NCBI GenBank assembly: GCA_030645915.1
Contig: JAUSNO010000038.1
Span: forward strand, 124,001-188,000
Reading direction: 5' to 3'
DNA length: 64,000 nt
DNA from: Undibacterium sp.
GTDB lineage: Bacteria > Pseudomonadota > Gammaproteobacteria > Burkholderiales > Burkholderiaceae_D
The position numbers and the translations under genes were made by a program. Below the pieces are notes generated by a model, which saw nothing but the letters and a program-made list of their open reading frames with translations, had not been told where the DNA came from and did no database searches. Position 1 is the first letter of the stretch, and each line of letters begins with the position of its first letter. Of this stretch, positions 37,912 through 47,459 are shown one piece after another.

Positions 37912-37984
37912 GCCTGCAGCGCACTATCCATGCGGGTTTCCAGCCTATCTGCCCGCAAAGGCGCATGGATAGTGCGCTGCAGGC
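37912..37984. repeat. 23-bp perfect inverted repeat between imuB and dnaE2
   Basis: Arms begin GCCTGCAGCGCACTATCCAT and match base for base over 23 bp around a 27-nt loop. The hairpin is followed about 8 nt later by TTTTT, so it may end or weaken transcription into dnaE2. It could also be a dispersed palindromic repeat. Confidence 0.85.
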
Positions 37985-38044
37985 CTGCTCATTTTTAAAT
38001 TTAAATTCAATAAAGCCCTGGCCTCGTCTTGTACGGGTGACGGC

Positions 38045-41000
38045 ATGACATCCGGAGCACATAGCGCAAGCAAGCCTCCGCCAAACTTGCCTGCGCACTT
38101 GCCTGCTTACTTACCCGAATATGCCGAATTATTTTGTCTGTCCAACTTCACTTTTTTGCAAGGCGCTTCGCATGCGGAAGAGCTGGTCGCGCGCGCTGTG
38201 AAGCTCGCCTACAATGCGCTGGCAGTAACCGACGAATGCTCGCTGGCGGGTGTGGTGCGCGCGCATGACGAAGCCAAAAAACAGGGGCTTCCTTTATTGA
38301 TAGGAACGCATTTCAAGCTAATTCAGCAACCAACTCAGCAAAATAGCGAAGCGAGCATGACGCTGATTGCGCTGGCACAAAATCGTGAGGGCTATGGCAA
38401 TCTGTGCGAGCTCATTACCTTGGCACGCACCAGAACCACCAAGGGCACGTATCTATTGACGCAGCAAGACTTTACGCAGCCACCGCCAGCGCTTGTGCAT
38501 TTGCGCGGCTTGCCCGATTGTCTGCTGATCCTGGTGCCGGATTACCCCGCCAGCATCGAGGCGTTATCGCAACAAGCTGCATGGCTGACAGAGACCTTCC
38601 CGCAACGTGCCTGGCTGGGGTTGACGCTATTGACCCGCGCCATGGATCATCTGCACCAAAGCAGCATCAACGCCATTGCACATCAATATCAATTACCGGT
38701 CGTCGCTACCGGCCATGTCTGCATGCATGTGCGCTCACGCAAACCCTTGCAAGACACCTTGACGGCCATCCGGCTTGGCAAGGCGATTGCTGACTGCGGT
38801 TATGATCTGGCGCCCAACGCCGAGCAGCATCTGCGCTCGCGCTTGCGGCTGGCCAATATCTACCCAAGGCAAGCACTGGCCGAGACGCTACATATTGCCG
38901 AACTATGCCAATTTTCACTCGATGAATTGCGCTATGAATATCCGGATGAACTAGTTCCCAAGGGCCAAACGCCAGCCAGTTACTTAAAGCAGGAAGTGTA
39001 TGCCGGTGCGCAACAACGCTACCCGACAGGTTTGCCAGCTGAGGTAAGTCAAAAGATCGAGTATGAACTGGCGCTGATTAATGATCTGGCGTATGAGCCC
39101 TACTTTTTGACGGTGCATGACATCGTTAAATTCGCCCGTTCTCAGGATATTTTGTGTCAGGGGCGTGGTTCGGCGGCCAACTCCGTGGTCTGCTATTGCC
39201 TGCATATTACCGAGGTCAATCCGGAAAACAATACGCTGTTATTCGAACGCTTTCTCTCGAAAGAGCGCGGCGAACCGCCGGATATCGATGTCGATTTTGA
39301 ACACCAGAGACGTGAAGAAGTGATTCAATATTTGTATCGCAAATACGGCCGTAACCGCACGGCGCTGGCGGCGGCCGTGCATACTTACCGCCCCAAAGGC
39401 GCCCTGCGTGAAGTCGGCAAGGCGCTGGGCGTTGATCTGGCCCTAGTCGATGCAGTGGCCAAATCGCAGCGCTGGTTCGACAGTAAAAATGATTTGCTCG
39501 ATCGCTTTACGGAAAGCGGGCTCGATGCCAGCTCCCCGCTGGCGCAGCAATGGGCAACGCTGGTGGCGCAACTATTGCGCTTTCCGCGCCATCTGTCACA
39601 GCACAGCGGCGGTTTCGTGATTGCCAAGGACAAGCTATCACGCCTGGTGCCGATAGAAAATGCGGCCATGAAAGAGCGCAGCATCATCGAATGGGATAAA
39701 GATGATCTGGAATCCTTGGGCTTACTCAAGGTGGATGTACTGGCGCTGGGCATGTTATCGGCACTCAAACGCGCCTTCGATCTGATGGCGAGCACGCCGG
39801 GCAAGCCGGCCAGAATGCAAGACATACCGCGCGAAGACCCGGCCACTTACGACATGATTTGCAAGGCCGATACGGTAGGCGTATTTCAGATCGAATCGCG
39901 CGCGCAAATGAGCATGCTGCCGCGCTTGCGCCCCAGAACTTTTTACGACCTGGTGGTGCAGGTGGCGATCGTCAGGCCTGGCCCGATACAAGGCGGCATG
40001 GTGCACCCTTACCTGCGCAGAAGACAGGGCAAAGAACCGATCAGCTATCCCAAGCCAGAGATAGAAAAAGTCTTGTCACGGACTTTAGGCGTGCCGATTT
40101 TTCAGGAACAAGTGATGCAGATCGCCATGGTGGCGGCAGATTTTACGCCGGGCGAAGCGGATGAGTTGCGCCGCGCCATGGCGGCCTGGAAACGCAAGGG
40201 CGGTCTGGAGCATTACAGGGGTCGCATCATCGATACCATGCAAAAAAATGGCTATAAAAAAGATTTTTCCGAGAGAATTTTTGAGCAGATGTTAGGTTTT
40301 GGTGATTACGGTTTTCCCGAAAGCCATTCCGCCAGTTTTGCCATACTTGCCTATGCCAGCAGCTGGATCAAGTGCCATGAACCGGCCGTGTTTTTATGTG
40401 CCTTATTAAATTCTCAGCCCATGGGGTTCTATTCCGCATCACAGCTGGTGCAGGATGCCAAACGCCATCAGGTGGAAGTAAGGCCGATCGACATCGCGCA
40501 TAGCAACTGGGATTCAACACTGGAACCGTTGCACAACAATGCGCAAACGAATGGGCAAGCGGCCGTCAGATTGGGGATGTCGCTGCTGCGCGGCATGTCG
40601 CTTGACACTGCCACGCGGATACAGCAGGCGCGCGCGCGACAGGCATTCTCAGATGTCACGGATCTGGCACGGCGGGCGCAATTAAGCCGGCATGAGGTAG
40701 AAGCTTTAGCCACAGGCAATGCCTTGATCTCGCTGGCAGGAAACCGGCGCCAGGCGCTGTGGCAAGCCGTTGCTGCGATACCGGATAAGGATTTATTACA
40801 TCCGGTAACCATACAAGAGCAGGTGCCGACCTTAGTGCCGCCATCAGAAGCGCAAGAGATTATCGGCGACTATCATGCGACGGGGTTGACGCTGGGGCGC
40901 CATCCGCTGGCCTTATTGCGGACACGCTTGCTGGCACTGCGTTTCTTACCGGCGGAACTGCTCAATACCTTTCAGAATGGCCAGTTTGCACGCGGCTGCG

Positions 41001-41263
41001 GCATCGTCACTGTGCGCCAGCGCCCCGGTACCGCGCAGGGCGTACTGTTCATTACGATAGAGGATGAAACCGGCCCGGTGAACGTCATCATCTGGCCGTC
41101 TTTGGTTGAAAAACAGCGCCGCGAAGTGTTAAACGCATCGCTGCTAGGCGTGTATGGCATCTGGCAATGCGAAGGAGAGGTACGCCATCTGGTGGCGAAA
41201 CGTTTAGTGGATATGACGCACTTATTGGGGCAGCTTGAAACCAGCAGTAGAAATTTTTGCTGA
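38045..41263 (+). CDS. dnaE2: DnaE2 (ImuC), error-prone DNA polymerase III alpha subunit
   Basis: A 1072-aa C-family polymerase. The PHP domain is at the N-terminus (FCLSNFTFLQGASHAEELV), followed by the palm with CQGRGSAANSVVCYCL and the catalytic acid cluster PDIDVDFE. The fingers and (HhH)2 part include FGDYGFPESHSASFA, and an OB domain (GPVNVIIWPSLVEKQR) is at the C-terminus. Length fits DnaE2 rather than replicative DnaE1 (about 1160). With ImuA and ImuB it forms the SOS mutasome. The 162-nt gap before it holds a strong hairpin. Confidence 0.95.
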   Translation: MTSGAHSASKPPPNLPAHLPAYLPEYAELFCLSNFTFLQGASHAEELVARAVKLAYNALAVTDECSLAGVVRAHDEAKKQGLPLLIGTHFKLIQQPTQQNSEASMTLIALAQNREGYGNLCELITLARTRTTKGTYLLTQQDFTQPPPALVHLRGLPDCLLILVPDYPASIEALSQQAAWLTETFPQRAWLGLTLLTRAMDHLHQSSINAIAHQYQLPVVATGHVCMHVRSRKPLQDTLTAIRLGKAIADCGYDLAPNAEQHLRSRLRLANIYPRQALAETLHIAELCQFSLDELRYEYPDELVPKGQTPASYLKQEVYAGAQQRYPTGLPAEVSQKIEYELALINDLAYEPYFLTVHDIVKFARSQDILCQGRGSAANSVVCYCLHITEVNPENNTLLFERFLSKERGEPPDIDVDFEHQRREEVIQYLYRKYGRNRTALAAAVHTYRPKGALREVGKALGVDLALVDAVAKSQRWFDSKNDLLDRFTESGLDASSPLAQQWATLVAQLLRFPRHLSQHSGGFVIAKDKLSRLVPIENAAMKERSIIEWDKDDLESLGLLKVDVLALGMLSALKRAFDLMASTPGKPARMQDIPREDPATYDMICKADTVGVFQIESRAQMSMLPRLRPRTFYDLVVQVAIVRPGPIQGGMVHPYLRRRQGKEPISYPKPEIEKVLSRTLGVPIFQEQVMQIAMVAADFTPGEADELRRAMAAWKRKGGLEHYRGRIIDTMQKNGYKKDFSERIFEQMLGFGDYGFPESHSASFAILAYASSWIKCHEPAVFLCALLNSQPMGFYSASQLVQDAKRHQVEVRPIDIAHSNWDSTLEPLHNNAQTNGQAAVRLGMSLLRGMSLDTATRIQQARARQAFSDVTDLARRAQLSRHEVEALATGNALISLAGNRRQALWQAVAAIPDKDLLHPVTIQEQVPTLVPPSEAQEIIGDYHATGLTLGRHPLALLRTRLLALRFLPAELLNTFQNGQFARGCGIVTVRQRPGTAQGVLFITIEDETGPVNVIIWPSLVEKQRREVLNASLLGVYGIWQCEGEVRHLVAKRLVDMTHLLGQLETSSRNFC

Positions 41264-41276
41264 CGTTGGCGCCAAT

Positions 41277-41765
41277 TTATTCACTCATCTGCGGCAATGC
41301 AATCGTTCGCAGCTGAAAGCGTGCATCAGTATTAAATAACCAGGTTTCGGTTACCTCTAATTTGCCATTGCGTAGCAAATGAGAACCCGGTCTGGGAAAA
41401 GGCGCGGCATTACTGATGCTGGATAAGGCGATTTTTTCAGTTGTCTTATCATGATTGCTTCGAACGATTTCACTTCGCAACAATTTCCCGTCAGCATTAA
41501 TTACATACTTAAGAACAATCACGGAGCGCAATAAGGCTTGCGGCCGGTCTGTGTAGATATTGCTTAAATTGGTCTGGGATATGCGCATCGCCAAATCATG
41601 CTTATACGCATTCAACGTCAATATTCTAGGTGGCAGCGCCTTTTCGTCTGGTTTTTTTCCCAGTGTGGCATCCTTCTTCACGTCCACTTTTTTAATTTCA
41701 GGATTTGGTGCTGAGCAAGCAGCCAGAATGCAACTCAACATGACTGTCAGGTATTTAATCTTCAT
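41277..41765 (-). CDS. Lipoprotein with TonB C-terminal-like domain
   Basis: A 162-aa protein whose signal ends in ILAAC, a good lipobox. A Lys-rich linker follows, then a domain with RSVIVLKYVINADGKLLRSEIVRSN and AAPFPRPG, resembling the TonB C-terminal fold. It lacks the TonB N-terminal membrane anchor and Pro-rich spacer, so it is not a classic energy transducer. GAGGA lies 4 nt before the start. Its target is unknown. Confidence 0.78.
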   Translation of the reverse strand: MKIKYLTVMLSCILAACSAPNPEIKKVDVKKDATLGKKPDEKALPPRILTLNAYKHDLAMRISQTNLSNIYTDRPQALLRSVIVLKYVINADGKLLRSEIVRSNHDKTTEKIALSSISNAAPFPRPGSHLLRNGKLEVTETWLFNTDARFQLRTIALPQMSE

Positions 41766-41803
41766 GTCATCCTCGTTTCGAACGTAAAATTTTCACAAAA
41801 AAA

Positions 41804-42490
41804 TCAGTGCGATTTGCCATTCTGTTTCAGCCGAGCAGAAAGTACTGCTGTAATTTCTCTTTTCTCAAGCTGAACCGCAAAATCCAGGGCAGATAAACCC
41901 TGGTCATTGATGTGGTGAATATCCGCACCTTTATCCAAAAGTAAACGAACCGCCGCCGTATTCCCAGAGCGCACCGCCATCATGAGCGGCGTCGTCTTAT
42001 TGGGCGATTCCGCATTGATATCGGCAGTTTTATCGAGCAACGCCAGCATGATCGGAGTATCGCCGACCGCCGCTGCATAGTGTAACGCAGTCCATCCCGC
42101 TTGATTAATGCTTGCTCCGGCGGAGATCAACTGGCTGACCGCAGGCAAGTTTTGCAGATAACTGGCGAGCATCAGCGCCGTATCGCCATTACTGGCGCGC
42201 GCTTCCAATTTGATATCCGGGTGTTTAAGCAGCGCCTCGAAGATTTTGCCAGACTTTTCACGGAGCGCAATCATCATTACAGTTTCACCCCGAACCGGTT
42301 CCGTCGCATTGGCATCCATTCCTTTACTGAGCAAGGCTTGCACCATCTGCACATCATTGAATTTCACGGCAAAAATAAAATCATCATAGGTGTCTGCTTG
42401 CGCTACCGAGGCAAAGCAGCACAGCATGCAAAGAAACACGCGACCTACATATAGCCGACAAGCGTCATTGAACGACAATTCACGATCCAT
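41804..42490 (-). CDS. Ankyrin-repeat protein, exported
   Basis: A 228-aa protein with a probable signal peptide (YVGRVFLCMLCCFASVAQA) and about five ankyrin repeats: VQMVQALLSKGMDANA, EALLKHPDI, NGDTALMLASYLQN, GWTALHYAAAVGDTPIMLALLDKTADIN and KTTPLMMAVRSGNTAAVRLLLDKGADIH, with a last half unit. Ankyrin repeats mediate protein binding; the partner is unknown. It starts 10 nt after tatD and likely shares its transcript. Confidence 0.88.
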   Translation of the reverse strand: MDRELSFNDACRLYVGRVFLCMLCCFASVAQADTYDDFIFAVKFNDVQMVQALLSKGMDANATEPVRGETVMMIALREKSGKIFEALLKHPDIKLEARASNGDTALMLASYLQNLPAVSQLISAGASINQAGWTALHYAAAVGDTPIMLALLDKTADINAESPNKTTPLMMAVRSGNTAAVRLLLDKGADIHHINDQGLSALDFAVQLEKREITAVLSARLKQNGKSH

Positions 42491-42499
42491 CTTATTTGC

Positions 42500-43279
42500 C
42501 TAGCGTTTGATGTTAAACAGCTCAAAGAAGTTGTTGGAGGTTGTTTCTTGCACCTGTATCAAAGGCAAACCTTTCAAATCTGCCAAATACTCACCGACAT
42601 GGCGAACAAAGGCCGGTTCATTCATTTTACCCCTATGCGGCGTTGGCGCCAGGTAAGGTGAATCCGTCTCGATCAGAATGCGCTCTATCGGCAGGGCTTT
42701 AGCCACCGCTTGTATATCCTTGGCGCTCTTAAAAGTGAGAATACCGGAGAACGATATATAAAATCCCATATCGATCGCAGCCAAAGCGACTTCCAGTGAC
42801 TCGGTAAAGCAATGCATCACTCCAGCAGCGCCGCCCTTGTCTGTGCCGGCGCCCTCTTCCTGCATGATCCGGATGGTATCTTCCGCCGCAGAGCGGGTAT
42901 GAATGATGAGCGGTTTGCCGCTGATTCGAGAGGCGCGTATGTGCTGGCGAAAACGCTCGCGCTGCCACTCCAGATCGCCCTTGAGGCGAAAGTAATCCAG
43001 CCCGGTCTCGCCGATGGCGACAATTTTTGGGTGCTGCGATAAAGCGACGAGCTGTTCGACGCTGGGCTCTTCGGTATCTTCGTAATCAGGATGGACACCT
43101 ACAGAAGCGTAGATATGCGGATACTGCTCCGCCAACGCCAGCACCTGCGGGAAATCGGGCAAATCCACCGATACGCACAAGGCATGCGTTACCCCGTTGT
43201 CGCTCATCGCCTGCAATAGCTCAGGCATGCGAGCGGCCAGCTCAGGAAAATTAATATGGCAGTGAGAATCTATATACAT
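42500..43279 (-). CDS. TatD-family metal-dependent hydrolase
   Basis: A 259-aa TIM-barrel hydrolase with metal ligands DSHCHINF at 4-11, GETGLDYF, IHTR, MHCFTES and ETDSPYLAP. TatD/YcfH-type proteins are deoxyribonucleases or deacylases. Whether this one is TatD, YcfH or YjjV cannot be told from sequence here. It lies after lpxB, separated by a hairpin. Confidence 0.92.
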   Translation of the reverse strand: MYIDSHCHINFPELAARMPELLQAMSDNGVTHALCVSVDLPDFPQVLALAEQYPHIYASVGVHPDYEDTEEPSVEQLVALSQHPKIVAIGETGLDYFRLKGDLEWQRERFRQHIRASRISGKPLIIHTRSAAEDTIRIMQEEGAGTDKGGAAGVMHCFTESLEVALAAIDMGFYISFSGILTFKSAKDIQAVAKALPIERILIETDSPYLAPTPHRGKMNEPAFVRHVGEYLADLKGLPLIQVQETTSNNFFELFNIKR

Positions 43280-43284
43280 AATGT

Positions 43285-43310
43285 AAAGAGAGCGCCGGTA
43301 AGCGCTCTTT
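43285..43310 (-). terminator. Hairpin between lpxB and tatD
   Basis: AAAGAG(AG)CGC and GCGCTCTTT pair with a short loop in the 63-nt gap after lpxB. The trailing T stretch on the minus strand is short, so termination may be partial. Confidence 0.55.
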
Positions 43311-43342
43311 GTTATTGGATGTTAGGCCATGCTTAAGGCAGA

Positions 43343-44506
43343 TTAGCCTACAGACCGATGCGAGGCAATGACATCCAAGACAGCCTGAGAAGAAATTGCT
43401 GCGGTATCTCGCAGCAAAGCATGATGCATGTCGGTAAAGCGCTGCTTCAATTGCTCTTGCAATGGAAGATCATTTAGTTGCTGCCATAGAGCATTGGCCA
43501 AAGCTTCAGGGGTCGCTGCCGACTGCAAGAATTCAGGCACCACAAATTCATTGGACAGAATATTGGGCAATCCTATCCATGGCTGGTAACCCATACGCTT
43601 TTGGATTTGCCAGGTGGCTTCCATCATCTTGTACGCGATTACCATTGGCTTCTTGAATAACGCCACTTCTAACGTTGCCGTGCCTGACGCCACCAGCACC
43701 ACATTGGCGGCGGCGATTGCCGTATGCGAACGACCGTTAATCAAGAGTACCGGCACGCCATCCAGGCGCGCAGCAACGATTAATTTGATATAGGCACTGC
43801 GCTGTTTCTCCCCGACCATAGGCACCAGAATCTGGATCTGCGGATCTCGCTCGCATAAAATTTTAGCGGCGGCGATGAATGCTTCTGTGTTGTGCCTGAT
43901 CTCTGACATGCGGCTGCCAGGCAATATCGTCACGACTGTCGCATCTTGCGGAATGCCTAGTTCATCACGGGCGGCCGCCATATCAGGTTCTAGCGGAATA
44001 ACTTGCGCCAAGGGATGGCCGACATAGGTAACAGGAATGCCGGCTTCGCGATAAATCGCTTCTTCAAACGGAAAAACCACCAGCATGTGTGACACCGCCT
44101 GGGCGATTTTCTTGATACGACCACCACGCCACGCCCAGATAGACGGGCTGATGTAATGCATGGTCGGGATGCCGGCCTGCTTGAGGCGGATTTCCAGATC
44201 AAGATTAAAATCAGGCGCATCGACACCGATGAAGACATCCGGTTTTTCATCCAGCAAACGCTGAGTGAGCTGCTTGCGTATGCCAGAGATTTCACGGTAA
44301 TGTGCCAGCACTTCAAACAATCCCAGCACAGAGAGCTTTTCCATCGGCCAGTCGCTGACGAAGCCATACTCCGCCATCTTGGCGCCGCCAATGCCGTGCA
44401 TCAGGGCATCGGGCAATTGCGGCCTTAATCCGGACAATAAACGACTTGCCAACAGGTCACCGGAGGTTTCTCCGGCAACCATTGCAATGGTAGTTTTTTG
44501 GGTCAC
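43343..44506 (-). CDS. lpxB: Lipid-A-disaccharide synthase
   Basis: A 387-aa glycosyltransferase that joins UDP-diacylglucosamine and lipid X at the inner membrane. Recognisable parts are MVAGETSGDLLA near the start, DAPDFNLDLE, YISPSIWAWR and TVVTILPGSRMSEIRHN. The start is a GTG at 44506 giving MTQKTTIAMVAGE, with no strong ribosome site. It is the last of the lpxD-fabZ-lpxA-lpxB set. Confidence 0.97.
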   Translation of the reverse strand: MTQKTTIAMVAGETSGDLLASRLLSGLRPQLPDALMHGIGGAKMAEYGFVSDWPMEKLSVLGLFEVLAHYREISGIRKQLTQRLLDEKPDVFIGVDAPDFNLDLEIRLKQAGIPTMHYISPSIWAWRGGRIKKIAQAVSHMLVVFPFEEAIYREAGIPVTYVGHPLAQVIPLEPDMAAARDELGIPQDATVVTILPGSRMSEIRHNTEAFIAAAKILCERDPQIQILVPMVGEKQRSAYIKLIVAARLDGVPVLLINGRSHTAIAAANVVLVASGTATLEVALFKKPMVIAYKMMEATWQIQKRMGYQPWIGLPNILSNEFVVPEFLQSAATPEALANALWQQLNDLPLQEQLKQRFTDMHHALLRDTAAISSQAVLDVIASHRSVG

Positions 44507-44538
44507 GTTCGACGTCTTCTTATTTCTATTATTGATGC

Positions 44539-45327
44539 TTAACGCACGATGCCGCGTGTGGCAGTATCGAGAAAATTGCGGAATAACTGAACATGCGGCC
44601 TTTGCTCCTGGCTTAATGTCGCAATCTCTTGATCGAGCGCCACTTTCGCCTGTTCAAGTGTCAGTCCGGATTTATACAATAATTTGTATGCCTGCCGGAT
44701 AGCGGTGATTTGTTCACGGCTAAAACCGCGACGTTTCAGGCCTTCGGTGTTAATTCCGTGTGCGGCAGCTGGATTACCGTTGAGCATCACAAACGGCGGC
44801 ACATCCTGCGTCAGGCTGGTACTCATGCCAACCATGGCGTGCGGGCCAACTTGGCAGAACTGATGGATATTCGAAAACCCACCTAAAATAACCCAATCAC
44901 CGATATGTACATGACCGGCTAACGCAGCGTTATTGGCAAATATCGTGTTATTTCCGACCTGGCAGTCATGCGCGATATGCACATATGCCATGATCCAGTT
45001 ATCGTTCCCCAATTTGGTCACGCCAACATCCTGAGCGGTGCCAAGATTGAAAGTGCAAAACTCTCGGATCACGTTGCGATCGCCGATCTCCAGTCGCGTT
45101 GGTTCACCTGCGTATTTCTTGTCCTGCGGTGCGGCGCCAATAGAAGAAAACTGAAAAAAGGTATTGTCGCAGCCGATCGTCGTATGCCCTTCAATCACCA
45201 CATGGGGCCCGATTTTGGTACCTGAAGCGATGCTAACATCGGGACCAATAATCGAATACGCACCTACCTCGACAGTACTATCGAGCTGCGCCTTAGGATC
45301 AATCAATGCCGTTGCATGGATAGCCAT
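44539..45327 (-). CDS. lpxA: UDP-N-acetylglucosamine acyltransferase
   Basis: A 262-aa left-handed beta-helix enzyme, the first step in lipid A synthesis. Hexapeptide repeats run from residue 3 to about 190, with the catalytic His in [11 protein letters not shown] and the typical [19 protein letters not shown] helical C-terminus. A GGGG 5 nt upstream supports the ATG at 45327. It starts 3 nt after fabZ ends. Confidence 0.97.
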   Translation of the reverse strand: MAIHATALIDPKAQLDSTVEVGAYSIIGPDVSIASGTKIGPHVVIEGHTTIGCDNTFFQFSSIGAAPQDKKYAGEPTRLEIGDRNVIREFCTFNLGTAQDVGVTKLGNDNWIMAYVHIAHDCQVGNNTIFANNAALAGHVHIGDWVILGGFSNIHQFCQVGPHAMVGMSTSLTQDVPPFVMLNGNPAAAHGINTEGLKRRGFSREQITAIRQAYKLLYKSGLTLEQAKVALDQEIATLSQEQRPHVQLFRNFLDTATRGIVR

Positions 45328-45329
45328 TT

Positions 45330-45821
45330 TTACCCCGCAGTGACAGTATTGGTTGTAGTTTCTGGTGTGGCATCATCGGCAGTACGCAAGGTGCACATCA
45401 ATTCAGCCTCGACTGCCAGCTGACCATCTACCGTCGCCCTTGCCAGATATTTCCAGATACCACGTGAGACACGGGTAATTTCAACATCCATTTTCAGTTG
45501 ATCGCCAGGTCCAACCGGACGCTTGAAGCGAACGCCATCAATGCCGACGAAATACACGATGGTGTTTTCGTCCGGTTTTTTACCCATGGTGAGAAATGAC
45601 AAAATAGCGGCAGTTTGCGCCATCGCTTCTATCATTAACACACCGGGCATGACAGGCTTATTCGGGAAATGACCATTAAAAAACTCTTCATTAATGGTGA
45701 CATTTTTGATCGCCGTAATGCGCTTGCCGCTTTCCCAGTCCAACACCCGGTCAACCAGCAAGAACGGGTAACGGTGTGGCAAATATTGTTTGATTTGATT
45801 GATATCGAGACTATTCATCAT
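45330..45821 (-). CDS. fabZ: (3R)-hydroxyacyl-ACP dehydratase
   Basis: A 163-aa hot-dog-fold dehydratase of fatty-acid elongation. The active-site His is in [11 protein letters not shown] and the Glu in [26 protein letters not shown] is diagnostic. Its start overlaps the lpxD end by 11 nt. An ATG at 45818 is equally possible. The C-terminus has about 12 extra Thr-rich residues. Confidence 0.97.
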   Translation of the reverse strand: MMNSLDINQIKQYLPHRYPFLLVDRVLDWESGKRITAIKNVTINEEFFNGHFPNKPVMPGVLMIEAMAQTAAILSFLTMGKKPDENTIVYFVGIDGVRFKRPVGPGDQLKMDVEITRVSRGIWKYLARATVDGQLAVEAELMCTLRTADDATPETTTNTVTAG

Positions 45822-46875
45822 TATTTTCTGTGAGTGTTTTAATTGTTTTTTCGAGCTGGCGGATTTTTTCCCGCATGTTTCCTAGATTTCTGACGATCGC
45901 GGCTGTTTTTTCCCAATCCGCATTTTTTGCCAGCGGATAGAATCCGGTATATTGGCCAGCTTCCAATATCGAGCGAGTGACCATACTGCCGGAAGAAATA
46001 TGCACACGATCCGCAATGGTGAGATGCCCGAGTACCATCGCGGCACCACCAAAGGTGCAATATTTGCCTATTTTAGCGCTACCGGCCACGCCAACACATC
46101 CGGCCATTGCTGTATGCGCGCCGATATGGCAATTGTGGCCAATCTGTATCTGATTATCGAGTTTAACACCCTCTTCAATCACGGTATCCGCCAGGGCACC
46201 GCGATCAATGCTGGTATTGGCGCCGATTTCAACATCATCGCCGATCAATACGCGTCCCGTTTGCGGTATTTTGATCCATAGGCCACGCTGATTGGCAAAA
46301 CCAAAACCATCCGCACCAATCACAGCGCCCGAATGAATGATGCAACGCTGGCCAAGCACGCAGTAATCATAGATAGTCACATTCGCATGCAAGCGCGAAC
46401 CATCTGCAATGGTAACGCCACGCCCGATCACCGAACCTGCTCCGATGACGACGTTTTCACCAATAACAGCTTCGGCCTCAATCACAACATGCGCAGCTAT
46501 GCTAGCGCTGTCGGCAACGATTGCGTGCGGACTCACGCTTGCCTGTGGATGGATTCCTATTGGTGCAGGAATCGCTTTTAATGCCGCAAAATATTGCGCT
46601 GCACGGGCAAAATAAACATACGGTTCGGGGGTGATAATTCTGGCACCAGAATAGCCTGGCCCAACTTGCAAATGATCCGGTTCAGATAAAATCAATGCAG
46701 CTGCACGCGTCAATTCAGCTTGAGCGCGTAATTTTGGATTGGATAGAAATGTCGCATGTCGCTCATCAGCATCGCTTAAAGGAGCGATACCGATGATTTG
46801 CGTTTCGGGACTACCAATTAATTGACCACCGAAGCGATCGACCAATTCTCCCAGTCGAATGCCGGTAATGGTCAT
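45811..46875 (-). CDS. lpxD: UDP-3-O-acyl-glucosamine N-acyltransferase
   Basis: A 354-aa enzyme of lipid A synthesis. An N-terminal uridine-binding domain (to about 100) is followed by a long left-handed beta-helix with regular hexapeptides and the catalytic His in [12 protein letters not shown]. The C-terminal helix ends in NNDE. It stands 5 nt after the skp stop. Confidence 0.97.
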   Translation of the reverse strand: MTITGIRLGELVDRFGGQLIGSPETQIIGIAPLSDADERHATFLSNPKLRAQAELTRAAALILSEPDHLQVGPGYSGARIITPEPYVYFARAAQYFAALKAIPAPIGIHPQASVSPHAIVADSASIAAHVVIEAEAVIGENVVIGAGSVIGRGVTIADGSRLHANVTIYDYCVLGQRCIIHSGAVIGADGFGFANQRGLWIKIPQTGRVLIGDDVEIGANTSIDRGALADTVIEEGVKLDNQIQIGHNCHIGAHTAMAGCVGVAGSAKIGKYCTFGGAAMVLGHLTIADRVHISSGSMVTRSILEAGQYTGFYPLAKNADWEKTAAIVRNLGNMREKIRQLEKTIKTLTENNDE

Positions 46876-46880
46876 GGTTT

Positions 46881-47411
46881 TTACTTGGCGAGAGCTTTAA
46901 TTACTTTATCAGTAATATCGACGCGTGGATTGAAGTACACCGCATCTTGCAAAACAATATCGTATTTCTCGGCCTCGGCAATTTGTTTTACCGCTTTTTG
47001 AGCACGATCCACTAAAGCCGCAAGCTCTTCGTTCTTACGCTGATTCAGATCTTCAGTAAAGATACGCTGCTTACGTTTGAAATCCTGATCCATATCAGTC
47101 AAATCACGCTGACGCTTAAAACGGTCTGAGTCTGAAATTACCGGCGCATCTTTATCCAGCTTCTCCGCCAAGGCCTTAATTTTCGCGGCGCCTTCCACCA
47201 GCTCTTTGCTACGCTTTGAAAATTCTTGCTCAATTTTGGCTTCAGCTGCCTTGGCTTGATTTGATTCGCGCATGACTCGCTGAGAATCGAAAATGGCGAC
47301 TTTAGAATCCTGCGCATAGACATGCGCATAGCTGACAAAACAAGCCGTACAAACCATCAGGCGTTGAAACAATTTGGACGGGGTAGTAAGTTGACTCAAA
47401 ATAATCTCCAT
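46881..47411 (-). CDS. skp: OmpH/Skp periplasmic chaperone
   Basis: A 176-aa protein with a signal peptide (cleavage after VYA) and a long charged coiled coil (AAEAKIEQEFSKRSKELVEGA to DLNQRKNEELAALVDRAQK). Skp holds unfolded outer membrane proteins on the way to BamA, which lies directly upstream. The ATG at 47411 gives an N-terminus of MEIILSQ. A TTG at 47399 with GGAG 6 nt before it would also give a good signal peptide, and is a fair rival start. Confidence 0.94.
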   Translation of the reverse strand: MEIILSQLTTPSKLFQRLMVCTACFVSYAHVYAQDSKVAIFDSQRVMRESNQAKAAEAKIEQEFSKRSKELVEGAAKIKALAEKLDKDAPVISDSDRFKRQRDLTDMDQDFKRKQRIFTEDLNQRKNEELAALVDRAQKAVKQIAEAEKYDIVLQDAVYFNPRVDITDKVIKALAK

Positions 47412-47459
47412 AAAGCAAACTAAGACAAACTAAAGTAAATCAAACGCTCCAGCGATTTA

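Noticed and set aside
37746-38048. 100-aa ORF between imuB and dnaE2
   Set aside because: It begins inside imuB in another frame and is read through the 23-bp palindrome; no domain or ribosome site.
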